Positions 31,916-39,136 of a stretch of 39,782 bases of DNA are shown here, piece by piece. The stretch comes from a virus, in the IMG/VR virus record IMGVR_UViG_3300043418_000109, positions 1 to 39,782 of that record; one strand, given 5' to 3'. The notes under the pieces are model-generated. The model did no database searches. It saw only the letters and a program-made list of their open reading frames with translations, and had not been told where the DNA came from. Position 1 is the stretch's first letter. The number at the start of each line of letters is the position of its first letter. A program made the position numbers and the translations under genes.

Positions 31916-31994
31916 ATCGGTCACGTACTTGCGGGGTGACGGCGTAGGAAGCGAATAGATTTTTCGCTCTTTCTTCGAGTGTGAGTAATTGCAT
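31758..31994 (-). CDS. small unknown protein, 78 aa
   Basis: ATG 31994 lies 11 bases beyond the previous gene. The first 55 residues are a credible helical fold (LLTLEERAKNLFASYAVTPQ, then YEQDWLRSVRALGNTWLFAK); the last 25 are Thr/Arg-rich and overlap another ORF. No family recognised. Confidence 0.6.
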   Translation of the reverse strand: MQLLTLEERAKNLFASYAVTPQVRDRYEQDWLRSVRALGNTWLFAKYTERLTTDQQRARCEDGTYRVTPRTTDDSPRA

Positions 31995-32004
31995 TCAGGG
32001 TCTT

Positions 32005-32679
32005 TCATACAGTCAGTTTGGATGCGACAGCGGCTGCTGTCAGGGTGTCAACGTCAAGGGTGCCAAGGAGTTGCTCAGCACTGGTCTTGGGCTTCTCTCG
32101 CTTGACCCCGTTGGCCTTCTCGGCTACACGGTCAAGGTAATCTTGTTTGATGTACAAGGACAGGCCCGGCCACAGCTTGAGTGCTTCGTTCAATGACTTG
32201 GCAGAGTTCAAGAACTGACGAACCTTGTCTGTCACAGCTTCCCATCGGGTGTCAATCTCTCGCATAACTTTACGATGTGCGACTAAATCTTTAGCGCCTT
32301 GGGGGAGAAGGTAACTGTGTTCGTTGACCTTAGCTACGTACCCGTAATAGCTGCTGTTACTATGCTCAGTGCGTGGGCAAGGAAACCCAGCGTTGGCTGT
32401 AACTTGGAAGTCGACGTTGTACTCTTTCTCAGCCTCGGGGTCTAGCTTGTACGCGACGCGTAGTGTGATCTTGCCGGGATTGATCTTCCAGTCCTCAGGC
32501 ATCTGGTCTCGTAGATGTTGGTGGCTACCCCAGATGAGGGCTGTCGTGTTGCCATCGTTATCAGGGACAGTGCACGACTCGGCGGGTACAGTGTGGAGCG
32601 CCTTCTCTTTATCGCGCATGTTGCGGATATTGATCCGCGTAGAGTCTAGGAGGCCATTGGAGATGGATACGTATGCCAT
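32005..32679 (-). CDS. unknown early protein, 224 aa (Nmad5-like resemblance)
   Basis: Starts at ATG 32679. An N-terminal Ser/Asn/Arg region (YVSISNGLLDSTRINIRNMR) is followed by a beta-rich middle (residues 45-125) and a helical C-terminal part with SAKSLNEALKLWPGLSLYI and QDYLDRVAEKANG. The S.NEALKLWP..L.YI...YLDRV pattern is recalled from phage proteins assigned to nucleotide-modification-associated domain 5 (Nmad5), which would hint at DNA-modification biology. This is a low-confidence link; no modification enzyme is seen in the window. Confidence 0.65.
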   Translation of the reverse strand: MAYVSISNGLLDSTRINIRNMRDKEKALHTVPAESCTVPDNDGNTTALIWGSHQHLRDQMPEDWKINPGKITLRVAYKLDPEAEKEYNVDFQVTANAGFPCPRTEHSNSSYYGYVAKVNEHSYLLPQGAKDLVAHRKVMREIDTRWEAVTDKVRQFLNSAKSLNEALKLWPGLSLYIKQDYLDRVAEKANGVKREKPKTSAEQLLGTLDVDTLTAAAVASKLTV

Positions 32680-32718
32680 GATGAAGTCTTTCAGTAAGTG
32701 ATTTGATGATACAGGAAA

Positions 32719-32740
32719 CGTGTGTATGTTCTACAGATTA
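32719..32740 (-). promoter_or_regulatory. possible regulatory motif upstream of 32679
   Basis: In the 69-base gap between two genes the minus strand reads CTGTAGAACATACACACG. It shares GTAGAA and TACACACG with the site at 22340-22360. The gap is AT-rich (AAAAAATAAT just upstream). Possibly a promoter or operator; no convincing -35 was found. Confidence 0.28.
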
Positions 32741-32748
32741 TTTTTTCA

Positions 32749-33660
32749 TTAAACCTCCACTTGTTCATAACCGTTGGTTGTAGCGTAGATGTGTTTGCGC
32801 AGTGCCTTCATGCCGTTGTCAAGGGTGCGCTCACGCATCAGACGGACACGTTCATCCATTGAACGCTCTGTGTATTTACCATCTGCCCATACGTGTGTGT
32901 CGGGCTGGTTGGCAATACGCATACCGTGATTGAGTACAGCTAGTGCATCGTCACCCGTTGGGTTCTTGTAGTCCACGTCTTTCAGTAGCTTGCCCTGCGG
33001 AGGGGAATACCAGTAGTTGTTGAGCTTCTTCTCGATGTGTTCCTCAAAGCCAACACGCAGCATGACCATGGCTAGCTTACGGATGACTACGGTATCGGCC
33101 TTGGCTGATTGGATTGCTTCGTTCTTCACGATGTTCTTAATGTCTTTGGGGATGTTGAGGCACTCGATGCGGCCATGTAAGCCGCCGACTTTGAACTGTG
33201 TGCCAGATTTGTAGGGGATAGTTTTGTCTCTGGTGTTCGCACACCACGCTTGCTTCTGCCACCCTTGGGCTCCATAGAAACGAGCTGAGACACGAACAGC
33301 CATCTCTTTATTGCGGTGATGCCCTGTGTCTGAGAAGACGTCGAGGCCAGTGATGTCTTGCAGTCGGTTGCGGATAGTCATGTGGTGGACACTAGGCCAA
33401 GTTTTGTTGTCAGGTGCAAGCAGTGTCATCACGTTGTCTGGTGTGATGCTGGCCAATGGTGTCACATCTATTTGCTTCACACGTCGGTAGTTGCCAGTCT
33501 TCTTGTTCTCCTCCCACTCCCATCGGATGTAGTTGAATGTGAACGTACCGTCATCTGCTTTGGTGAGATGCGTGTCTGTCTTGTATGCCTTGAAGTCTTT
33601 GCTCTTGCGGCGTGTGTTGAAGATTTTTTCTGTCCAGTTGTAAGTAAGTGATGTGCCCAT
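32749..33660 (-). CDS. unknown early protein, 303 aa
   Basis: Starts at ATG 33660 after AGGAGAAATTTA. A Thr/Lys/Trp-rich N-terminal region (TFNYIRWEWEENKKTGNYRR) is followed by a middle with conserved-looking His/Cys positions (ITGLDVFSDTGHHRNKEMAV; QAWCANTRDKTIPYK) and a helical C-terminus (ERSMDERVRLMRERTLDNGM). No catalytic signature was recognised. Size and codon use leave little doubt it is a gene; function unknown. Confidence 0.75.
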   Translation of the reverse strand: MGTSLTYNWTEKIFNTRRKSKDFKAYKTDTHLTKADDGTFTFNYIRWEWEENKKTGNYRRVKQIDVTPLASITPDNVMTLLAPDNKTWPSVHHMTIRNRLQDITGLDVFSDTGHHRNKEMAVRVSARFYGAQGWQKQAWCANTRDKTIPYKSGTQFKVGGLHGRIECLNIPKDIKNIVKNEAIQSAKADTVVIRKLAMVMLRVGFEEHIEKKLNNYWYSPPQGKLLKDVDYKNPTGDDALAVLNHGMRIANQPDTHVWADGKYTERSMDERVRLMRERTLDNGMKALRKHIYATTNGYEQVEV

Positions 33661-33670
33661 TAAATTTCTC

Positions 33671-33928
33671 CTAAGTAAGTTTTTTTGCTACCTCATCAGC
33701 AAGCCAGCGCTCCATTGAACGTATGGTTGCCTCACAATGTTCGGTAACTTGTTCCCAAGTTGCTAAGTCAGTCTTGTGGTGTGCGGTTACATCGAACCTG
33801 CCGTCCACATACTCAACCGTAGCGACCAGTCTGTTGTACACCGAGTAGATGTTGACTTCAAACAGCTTGGACTTTCTCGTCCCATACATCCACTTAAGCT
33901 GCTTGGTCGAGTCTTCGTTTGACTTCAA
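33671..33928 (-). CDS. small unknown protein, 85 aa (TTG start)
   Basis: TTG 33928 is preceded by a very strong GGAGGT six bases upstream, which decides the start despite a 35-base overlap with the preceding gene; ATG 33889 would avoid overlap but has a poor site. The sequence shows beta strands (SKLFEVNIYSVYNRLVATVE) followed by a helix with His and Trp (ATWEQVTEHCEATIRSMERW). Function unknown. Confidence 0.62.
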   Translation of the reverse strand: MKSNEDSTKQLKWMYGTRKSKLFEVNIYSVYNRLVATVEYVDGRFDVTAHHKTDLATWEQVTEHCEATIRSMERWLADEVAKKLT

Positions 33929-34118
33929 AGGCCACCTCCAAGTCTGGGTAAGTCGTGTGCACCCAGTCGATCTGTTCTTCTAGGTCATGCACAATGCTTT
34001 TTAAATTCGAGATGACGTTGTCCATCACTTCGATACGGTCTTCAAGCTCTCGCACTGAGTTGCGTGCCTCTTGGTAGTTCTCCTCAAGCTCTTCAACTTG
34101 ATCTGCTAAGCTCGCCAT
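33894..34118 (-). CDS. coiled-coil protein, 74 aa
   Basis: ATG 34118 follows GGAGGAACTAA. The whole protein is a heptad-rich coiled coil (DQVEELEENYQEARNSVREL, continuing EDRIEVMDNVISNLKSIVHD). Probably dimeric or a partner-binding adaptor. Function unknown. Confidence 0.75.
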   Translation of the reverse strand: MASLADQVEELEENYQEARNSVRELEDRIEVMDNVISNLKSIVHDLEEQIDWVHTTYPDLEVAFEVKRRLDQAA

Positions 34119-34170
34119 TTAGTTCCTCCAGTATTGCTCTGTCTATTGAGTCGTACCATTCGAGTTTCAT
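34093..34170 (-). CDS. possible 25-residue leader-type ORF
   Basis: ATG 34170 overlaps the preceding stop by four bases (ATGA), and the ORF ends inside the next gene. Product MKLEWYDSIDRAILEELNGE plus a five-residue tail. Its main effect could be to carry ribosomes across the next gene's Shine-Dalgarno. Too short to be sure it makes a functional peptide. Confidence 0.33.
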   Translation of the reverse strand: MKLEWYDSIDRAILEELNGELSRSS

Positions 34171-34415
34171 GGTTTAGCTCCCATCGTGCATGCAACAACC
34201 CAAGCCTTAGCCTCAGCCAAGGTAGGGAAAATCATGTTGGTACGTTGTACGTTCTCGAAGGCAACGTAGTGATGCAACTGTGGGCCACTCTCAGCTAAGT
34301 CACGCTTCACAATCCCAAGCAACTTGAAATGAAGTGGGTCATGCCTCGTTACGTGATACGTCCAGTTCGTAGTCATGAACGTGTCTGCGCTCCATGTGTA
34401 TACGTACTCACTCAC
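34167..34415 (-). CDS. tiny AKAW-helix family protein, 82 aa
   Basis: Start 34415 overlaps the upstream gene by 8 bases. A beta-rich, aromatic N-terminal part (VTRHDPLHFKLLGIV, HHYVAFENV) is followed by MIFPTLAEAKAWVVACTMG. That ending (F.T...AKAWV) recurs in several neighbours, suggesting paralogy. Function unknown. Confidence 0.72.
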   Translation of the reverse strand: MSEYVYTWSADTFMTTNWTYHVTRHDPLHFKLLGIVKRDLAESGPQLHHYVAFENVQRTNMIFPTLAEAKAWVVACTMGAKP

Positions 34416-34665
34416 TTGCTCTCTCCAAACAATAGAACGCCCACAACCAATCCTTGGCTACGTTCACATCAGTGAAGTACCTAAGTCCGCGTCCATTGCA
34501 CAGCTCAGCATAGTAAGTACCAAGCTCTTCGTTGATTCGCACAACCTCACCAACGACAGCGCCATAGCGACTATGGACAAGCAGTACTGTGTCGTCACAT
34601 AGATACCACTCAACGAAACCAGCCCTTGCGGGGCTAGGCTCGTCGGACTTAACCCAGTGCGTCAT
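34408..34665 (-). CDS. tiny AKAW-helix family protein, 85 aa
   Basis: ATG 34665 overlaps the stop of the VWA gene (ATGA). Beta-rich (YLCDDTVLLVHSRYGAVVGE) with a C-terminal YFTDVNVAKDWLWAFYCL, the same strand-helix ending as its neighbours. Function unknown; it is coupled to the VWA gene and could be a partner. Confidence 0.72.
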   Translation of the reverse strand: MTHWVKSDEPSPARAGFVEWYLCDDTVLLVHSRYGAVVGEVVRINEELGTYYAELCNGRGLRYFTDVNVAKDWLWAFYCLERASE

Positions 34666-35768
34666 TGCTCTAACTCGAAGTGAATGTTGTCACCCCATGG
34701 TGCATCGACATCGGAACTGATACACCACACAACGGGATAGCCAGGGTCTTGTCCGAAGTCTGTATAACCGTCAGTCAAGCACACGAACACCTGAGGCTCG
34801 ATACCCTGCTTGGCAAGGAAGTCAAAACCTGCTGGCATGTCAGTGCCACCGCCTGAATAGAACTCAAGGCTGACCTCTTCACCACAGTCGAACTCGACGT
34901 GCTTCTGAACTTGTGTGTCGGTGTACAACACATGAACTTTCTCTGGTCGGCACTGCTCGATGATGCGTGATAGGTGACCGTTGTAGTAGTCGAGCTCACG
35001 TTTGCTGATAGAACCTGATACGTCAACTTGCACAACAAGCTCACCCATCTGCGGCAACTTGTCTACGCTTGGCAGATAGTGGTCAACGAAGCGACGGTTA
35101 GGACGACGCCAGCTCTGCCCCTGTGCAACACACGCAGTCATGTGCTTCTCGAGAATCTCATACCAAGGAGTCTTGACCTCGAGCAAGCCAGCAACCATCT
35201 CGGCTAACTTACCAGACAACTTGCCGCGCATCTTGGCAGCTTGGGCAGCCTCAGCAATCTCGACCTTGATCTGACCCTCGATCTCTTTGATCTCGTCAGG
35301 TGTCAGGGGCTTACCATTACCATCAGCACCGATGCCGTAGATAACGTCATCACCTAAGCCGTTGTCACCGTGGTCTTCAGGCAGCTCGTCATAGATAGTC
35401 TCGGTAGTCTTGTCCTTGCTACCCTTCATGTCCACACAACCTTGGATACGTTGGCCCACGTTGCTGTCGTCGAGCGTGTCGTTAATCCAAGCGTCACCTG
35501 CATAGTTCCACTTCTTGTGGTTGCGAGCACCCTTGCGTACTGCATGCTGACCAATGACATGGCCTACCTCGTGGCACAAGCCCCACACAATCTGCGGCAC
35601 AGTCAATGACTCAAGGAAGTCATGGTTGTAATAGATGTTGGCACGAGCATCGACTGCCAGTGTTGGGATGCTGTCGTCACGAATCAACTTGCGACGCAGA
35701 AGGATTGCCGCGAAGAAGGGATGGTCAAGCACGATCTGTGCTTTTGCTTTTTCTAACTTAGTTGCCAT
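34662..35768 (-). CDS. DUF2201-like metallopeptidase-VWA protein
   Basis: 368 aa from ATG 35768 after CTGGAGAAAG. The N-terminal putative zinc protease domain has LCHEVGHVIGQH (His66, Glu67, His70, His75) and NYAGDAWIND. A charged linker spans about 110-190. The C-terminal von Willebrand A domain has an intact metal-binding site: DVSGS (249-253), GGGTDM (Thr309) and LTDGYTD (Asp333). Such proteins occur with MoxR-type AAA+ ATPases, one of which lies 2.1 kb upstream in the same block. Together they resemble CobS/CobT or RavA/ViaA-type chaperone pairs. Substrate unknown. Confidence 0.88.
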   Translation of the reverse strand: MATKLEKAKAQIVLDHPFFAAILLRRKLIRDDSIPTLAVDARANIYYNHDFLESLTVPQIVWGLCHEVGHVIGQHAVRKGARNHKKWNYAGDAWINDTLDDSNVGQRIQGCVDMKGSKDKTTETIYDELPEDHGDNGLGDDVIYGIGADGNGKPLTPDEIKEIEGQIKVEIAEAAQAAKMRGKLSGKLAEMVAGLLEVKTPWYEILEKHMTACVAQGQSWRRPNRRFVDHYLPSVDKLPQMGELVVQVDVSGSISKRELDYYNGHLSRIIEQCRPEKVHVLYTDTQVQKHVEFDCGEEVSLEFYSGGGTDMPAGFDFLAKQGIEPQVFVCLTDGYTDFGQDPGYPVVWCISSDVDAPWGDNIHFELEQ

Positions 35769-36099
35769 TTGCTTTCTCCAGTTTTTCGTTTACACACATT
35801 GCTACTGCTTGAGCGAAGGATACCTTTTGTACCGTAAGCTCTTGATCTTTCTGTCGTTTCCAAATCCTGTCCTCACCATATCCATTGCTATCTACCCGAA
35901 CGATGGTGTCTTCAATCAACTTGAGCGACGATGCAGGCATCATGTAGTAATGGCCAAGCACTACGAACTCACTCAGCTTCTCGCCAACCTTGGGTTTGCG
36001 TTGTGGTTTGAACTCGATGTTTACTTCACAGTCACGCAAGACGCGAAGCATGAACCTTGCAGTCTTAATTGGACGAAATACAAAATCAATTAGTCTCAT
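35758..36099 (-). CDS. unknown protein, 113 aa
   Basis: Start 36099 has GGAG seven bases upstream (an earlier in-frame start would overlap the membrane-protein gene by 74 bases). A basic N-terminus (RLIDFVFRPIKTARFMLRVL) is followed by beta strands (VNIEFKPQRKPKVGEKLSEF) and a C-terminal helix (FAQAVAMCVNEKLEK). Ends 11 bases inside the VWA gene. Function unknown. Confidence 0.7.
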   Translation of the reverse strand: MRLIDFVFRPIKTARFMLRVLRDCEVNIEFKPQRKPKVGEKLSEFVVLGHYYMMPASSLKLIEDTIVRVDSNGYGEDRIWKRQKDQELTVQKVSFAQAVAMCVNEKLEKANGN

Positions 36100-36298
36100 T
36101 CTTAATCTCCTTGATGCGGATGTTGCCTTCACTGTCTCGCTTGGGCATCGCCTTACCATCAGCGATTGCGCCTACCAATACGACCGTCTTAGCGAACAAC
36201 TCACCGAGCAAGTTGTATCGTTTGTGCATGAGCCAGCTATTGAATAGCAAGATGACGTTGAAGAAGATGCTCAGTATCATGATGTCACTGTCTGTCAT
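36086..36298 (-). CDS. single-TM membrane protein, 70 aa
   Basis: ATG 36298 overlaps the upstream stop (ATGA). It has an N-terminal transmembrane segment (DIMILSIFFNVILLFNSWLM), then a cytoplasmic-looking basic helix and a charged tail. Function unknown; it may place the neighbouring ATPase/VWA set at the membrane. Confidence 0.72.
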   Translation of the reverse strand: MTDSDIMILSIFFNVILLFNSWLMHKRYNLLGELFAKTVVLVGAIADGKAMPKRDSEGNIRIKEIKNETN

Positions 36299-36486
36299 AG
36301 AAACCCCATTGGTTGTTTGACCTCGCCACTTACTTTCTGTGGTTGCTTGGCCTGTTGTGTGTACTTGCGTTGAAGCCAGTCGTTAACTATTTGAGCCAGC
36401 GTGTAGGCGATAGCAATCAGGAAAGCCAGTAGCAATCCCGATGCCATATAAACCATGTCACGGAACCAACCGTTAAGCCAGTCCAT
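36295..36486 (-). CDS. single-TM membrane protein, 63 aa
   Basis: Start 36486 (MDWLNGWFRDMVYM) was chosen over an upstream in-frame start that would overlap the preceding gene by 158 bases. One long hydrophobic segment (SGLLLAFLIAIAYTLAQIV) is followed by a Gln/Lys-rich tail. Two consecutive small membrane proteins lie between the ATPase and VWA genes. Function unknown. Confidence 0.68.
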   Translation of the reverse strand: MDWLNGWFRDMVYMASGLLLAFLIAIAYTLAQIVNDWLQRKYTQQAKQPQKVSGEVKQPMGFL

Positions 36487-37348
36487 ACGCAGCCATCTTC
36501 TTGGCGATCGCATCGAGCTTGACTGCCGCTTGCTCACGCACTGCTGGTGACTCGCGCAGAGAGTCCTTGTTGAAGTTGTAGATGTCAATCGCTTGCAGTA
36601 ACGTGTCAGCCATGTCATCCACATCAGCATCAGCGTTCACATTCAATGCCTTGGCACGACGCAACCCCTCGATGACGTTCTCAACCGCAGTGTCACGGAA
36701 GATAGCGCCCTCAGTACCGATGGGCTTGTTGAGCTTCTCGACTAAGTGTTGCAGTGGTTCGAGCATGCCTTTAATAACCTCTGCACGAGCGCCCTGTGCA
36801 ACCTGCTCCATTGATGCGTTGAACTCAGCCATGTCGTCGTCGCTAATGTCGAACAAGAAGTGCTTGGCGTCAGGCAGTGGAGTGAAGCGTAAGTCGAAGC
36901 CCATCTTGCTACGGAACTCATCACCAGTTGGGTAGTCCTCAACCTTAGCCGAGCCAGTGTTACCCAATGCACGAGCCTTGATGTCAAGCTGCACATAGTT
37001 ATCGTAGTCAGGCATGTACTTGTCGAGCATGTCGTCTACCTCTTGGATACGTTGTCGCATCTGAGCCGTGTAGTCCATGTACTGTGCGTTGGGTAGCAGT
37101 CGTGGGCCTTTGTCAATGTACGCCAGTGTGTGCGCTTTGTGATAGGTGTACACCTCCGACGCCTTGGTCATGATGCGATTGATTGGATTGAGCTTGTCAC
37201 GAAACAGTTTGCGGTTGACCACGAGTGATGTGTCGTCCATCTGATTCTGAATGAGTAACTCAGCCGTGATGTCGCGGCGTGTTAAGTTTGCTCGGCGTAC
37301 TGTCAGCTTGACTAGCATTGCTTTGCTTGAGAGTGTTGTTGGTTGCAT
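36473..37348 (-). CDS. helical protein of the ATPase-VWA module, 291 aa (DUF3150-like position)
   Basis: ATG 37348 lies 2 bases after the upstream stop. A short N-terminal beta region (LVKLTVRRANLTRRDI) is followed by an almost wholly helical protein: KLNPINRIMTKASEVYTYHK, then GPRLLPNAQYMDYTAQM and a final Ala/Lys-rich bundle (DAIAKKMAAYGLA). In bacteria and phages MoxR-type ATPase and VWA genes often share an operon with a helical third protein such as DUF3150. The position fits that role (adaptor or substrate), but the family itself was not confirmed. Confidence 0.72.
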   Translation of the reverse strand: MQPTTLSSKAMLVKLTVRRANLTRRDITAELLIQNQMDDTSLVVNRKLFRDKLNPINRIMTKASEVYTYHKAHTLAYIDKGPRLLPNAQYMDYTAQMRQRIQEVDDMLDKYMPDYDNYVQLDIKARALGNTGSAKVEDYPTGDEFRSKMGFDLRFTPLPDAKHFLFDISDDDMAEFNASMEQVAQGARAEVIKGMLEPLQHLVEKLNKPIGTEGAIFRDTAVENVIEGLRRAKALNVNADADVDDMADTLLQAIDIYNFNKDSLRESPAVREQAAVKLDAIAKKMAAYGLA

Positions 37349-37350
37349 AT

Positions 37351-37623
37351 TTATCTTTCAGTTAATAGTGCGTTTGTGTCACTCATGCGTACCTGAGTAA
37401 ACACCCATGCTTTTGCAGTCTCCACATCGAAGAACTCCATGCGGTTACCTGTATCGTTGGGAATCCACGCTATATATGTCGTGGGGCCTGACTTCATGAT
37501 GAAGCCATATGGGGGGTCAGCTTTGGTTGTAGAAACCATGCCCTCCACCTTAGTGGTCAGCTTGCGTAGCACTTGGTCGGCTATGCCCGCACTTCGTACC
37601 CACTCGTACTCAGTTTTTGTCAT
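37351..37623 (-). CDS. tiny AKAW-helix family protein, 90 aa
   Basis: ATG 37623, overlapping the upstream gene by 14 bases. An N-terminal helix is followed by strands (PYGFIMKSGPTTYIAWIPND) and the ending RMEFFDVETAKAWVFTQVRM, matching the F.....AKAWV motif of its neighbours. Function unknown. Confidence 0.72.
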   Translation of the reverse strand: MTKTEYEWVRSAGIADQVLRKLTTKVEGMVSTTKADPPYGFIMKSGPTTYIAWIPNDTGNRMEFFDVETAKAWVFTQVRMSDTNALLTER

Positions 37624-37873
37624 CGTCCATCCTTACTAGGGCTATGCCCATTGCTTTGGCTGCTTTGAGCGTTGTGAAGTAACGCGGGGGCAAGTCCCTG
37701 TCAGGGAAAGTCAGCTCCCACTGTCTATCTTTGCGCTTACGTACATTTGCGCGTGGAAAGTTGTACCAAGCAGTCTTGTCTTCACCTACAACCCACAGCT
37801 CCCAATACATGGTGACAACTGCGGGCTTGGTGTAGCTTGTATGTGGCGCTTCAACCCACTCAAGAGAGGACAT
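37610..37873 (-). CDS. tiny AKAW-helix family protein, 87 aa
   Basis: The chosen start is ATG 37873, 14 bases inside the ATPase gene; ATG 37810 (66 aa) is an alternative. Strand-rich and Trp-rich (MYWELWVVGEDKTAWYNF, QWELTFPD), ending RYFTTLKAAKAMGIALVRMD, a variant of the AKAW ending. Function unknown. Confidence 0.68.
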   Translation of the reverse strand: MSSLEWVEAPHTSYTKPAVVTMYWELWVVGEDKTAWYNFPRANVRKRKDRQWELTFPDRDLPPRYFTTLKAAKAMGIALVRMDDDKN

Positions 37874-38864
37874 TGGCGTTCTTGACCGCCCACTGCACGA
37901 AGGCTTTGGTGTTGACGATCTCAGGCTTGAGCTTCTTGGAGTCAAGCACACACATCACTTGGAACTCAGCGGGGATGCGGTTGATGTACTCACACACTCG
38001 GTCGAAGTTGTCCTTGGATACACGGTGAGCGAGCGCACCAGTCAACGCGAACAACACGGGCATGTCGTCAGGCACGTTGGCCTTGGCAGGGTTCATCAAG
38101 ATGCCGTCGATGTCAGGCAGATTCTCGAAGATACGCTTGAAGCCTGCGTACTCAGCAGCAGCACCCTCGCCGACTAAGCCAGACAAGTTAGCGAAGTACA
38201 AGTCACTAGGCAACTCAGTGGCAACTTGGTTGGCCATTTCCCATGAACGAGGCGTTGGGTTGATAGCACGGTTAGGGTCGAAGTCAGACAGCATGTTTGG
38301 TCGGAAGCGCAGGAACTGCACCATCTCCACAGCGATGTTGTTGTCGAGCGCCCAGTCACACCAGTCGTCAAGGTTCTCGTCGAAGGCCAACGTCTGCACA
38401 CGGTTACCCAGCTTGGTAGTCATGCGAGTCGCACCAGACTTGTCCTCGGTACGGTTGCCCGTTGCAATGATGTGCAACTTAGGGTGCAGCTTGAGCTCGC
38501 CAGCATAGCGGTCTAACAACACACGACACAGCGGGTTCTGCATAGGTGTAGTCGCGTCAGACATTTCTTCTACGATGAGTGCACATGGTTGGTCAGTGCC
38601 GTCGTCACGGATACGCCAGAACTCCGAAGGAGGCAACCACGAGGAATGGTCACCGTCAGTCTTGGGCAAGCCCATGATGTCTACTGGGTCGCGCAGTGAG
38701 GGGTTGAATTCTGTGATGCGTGCTGGGTCGATGCCAAGCTCTGCAACGATTGAACGAGCCAGTGATGATTTGCCACCGCCGGGTTTGCCCACGATGAATG
38801 GTACGAGGTTGGTGCCCTTGGCGAAGTTAGCCAAGACGGAGCGTTTGATGTCAGAGTATTTCAT
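37860..38864 (-). CDS. MoxR/CobS-like AAA+ ATPase
   Basis: 334 aa from ATG 38864 after AGGAAACACA. Walker A is GKPGGGKSS (26-34); Walker B is ALIVEEMSDA with Glu99-Glu100 in place of the usual Asp-Glu; sensor-1 is ATGNRTED (Asn137). NPSLRDPVDIMGLP is typical of MoxR/CobS-type ATPases, which assemble as rings and act on partners with VWA proteins. The VWA-metallopeptidase gene downstream is the likely partner. It has the longest leader of the leftward block upstream. Confidence 0.9.
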   Translation of the reverse strand: MKYSDIKRSVLANFAKGTNLVPFIVGKPGGGKSSLARSIVAELGIDPARITEFNPSLRDPVDIMGLPKTDGDHSSWLPPSEFWRIRDDGTDQPCALIVEEMSDATTPMQNPLCRVLLDRYAGELKLHPKLHIIATGNRTEDKSGATRMTTKLGNRVQTLAFDENLDDWCDWALDNNIAVEMVQFLRFRPNMLSDFDPNRAINPTPRSWEMANQVATELPSDLYFANLSGLVGEGAAAEYAGFKRIFENLPDIDGILMNPAKANVPDDMPVLFALTGALAHRVSKDNFDRVCEYINRIPAEFQVMCVLDSKKLKPEIVNTKAFVQWAVKNANVLS

Positions 38865-38891
38865 TGTGTTTCCTAGTTAGTCAGTTGATGA

Positions 38892-38928
38892 GATGAGGGG
38901 ATGGTTAATTCGTGCTGCGCCCCTCGTC
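38892..38928 (-). other. hairpin A in the ATPase leader
   Basis: Bases 38892-38900 pair with 38920-38928 (9 bp including one G-U, core GAGGGG/CCCCTC) around a 19-base loop, about 30 bases upstream of the ATPase start codon. No U-tract follows, so an mRNA control or processing element is more likely than a terminator. Confidence 0.42.
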
Positions 38929-38994
38929 ACAGTGTCGGTACCTACCCGCTAAGAATTCTCTCAGGGGGAGCGGGTGGTCACAATGTCAGTCACA
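38926..38994. repeat. three copies of GTCACA in the leader region
   Basis: GTCACA occurs at 38926-38931, 38977-38982 and 38989-38994. The last two lie in an imperfect dyad (AATGT-GACTG-ACATT on the minus strand). Possible operator or protein-binding repeats; six-base repeats can also arise by chance. Confidence 0.3.
38942..38977 (-). other. hairpin B in the ATPase leader
   Basis: Bases 38942-38950 pair with 38969-38977 (9 bp including one G-U, core ACCCGCT/AGCGGGT), with an 18-base loop containing GAATTC. With hairpin A it gives the 167-base leader (38865-39031) a folded structure unlike the tight junctions elsewhere. The remaining leader bases show no further gene beyond a 16-codon frame of no clear merit. 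Confidence 0.42.
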
Positions 38995-39031
38995 TTAACC
39001 AAGCTAGACATTGAGAGTTCATGAACCCCCC

Positions 39032-39136
39032 TTATGTTTGTGATAGGTGCGCCCACAACGCCGTGGCGAGGACGATGATGATTGCGATGCACCAGATGAT
39101 TTGGAATTCAGTTAGGTCTTCAGTTGGTTTCCCCAT
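39032..39136 (-). CDS. 34-residue membrane peptide
   Basis: ATG 39136 is preceded by AAGGAGAC (ideal Shine-Dalgarno, 3-5 base spacing); stop TAA 39034-39032. A polar start (MGKPTEDLTEFQ) is followed by one transmembrane segment (IIWCIAIIIVLATALW) and a short tail. It overlaps the upstream gene's end by 17 bases. Strong ribosome-binding site plus clean topology make it a good small-gene candidate. Function unknown. Confidence 0.66.
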   Translation of the reverse strand: MGKPTEDLTEFQIIWCIAIIIVLATALWAHLSQT

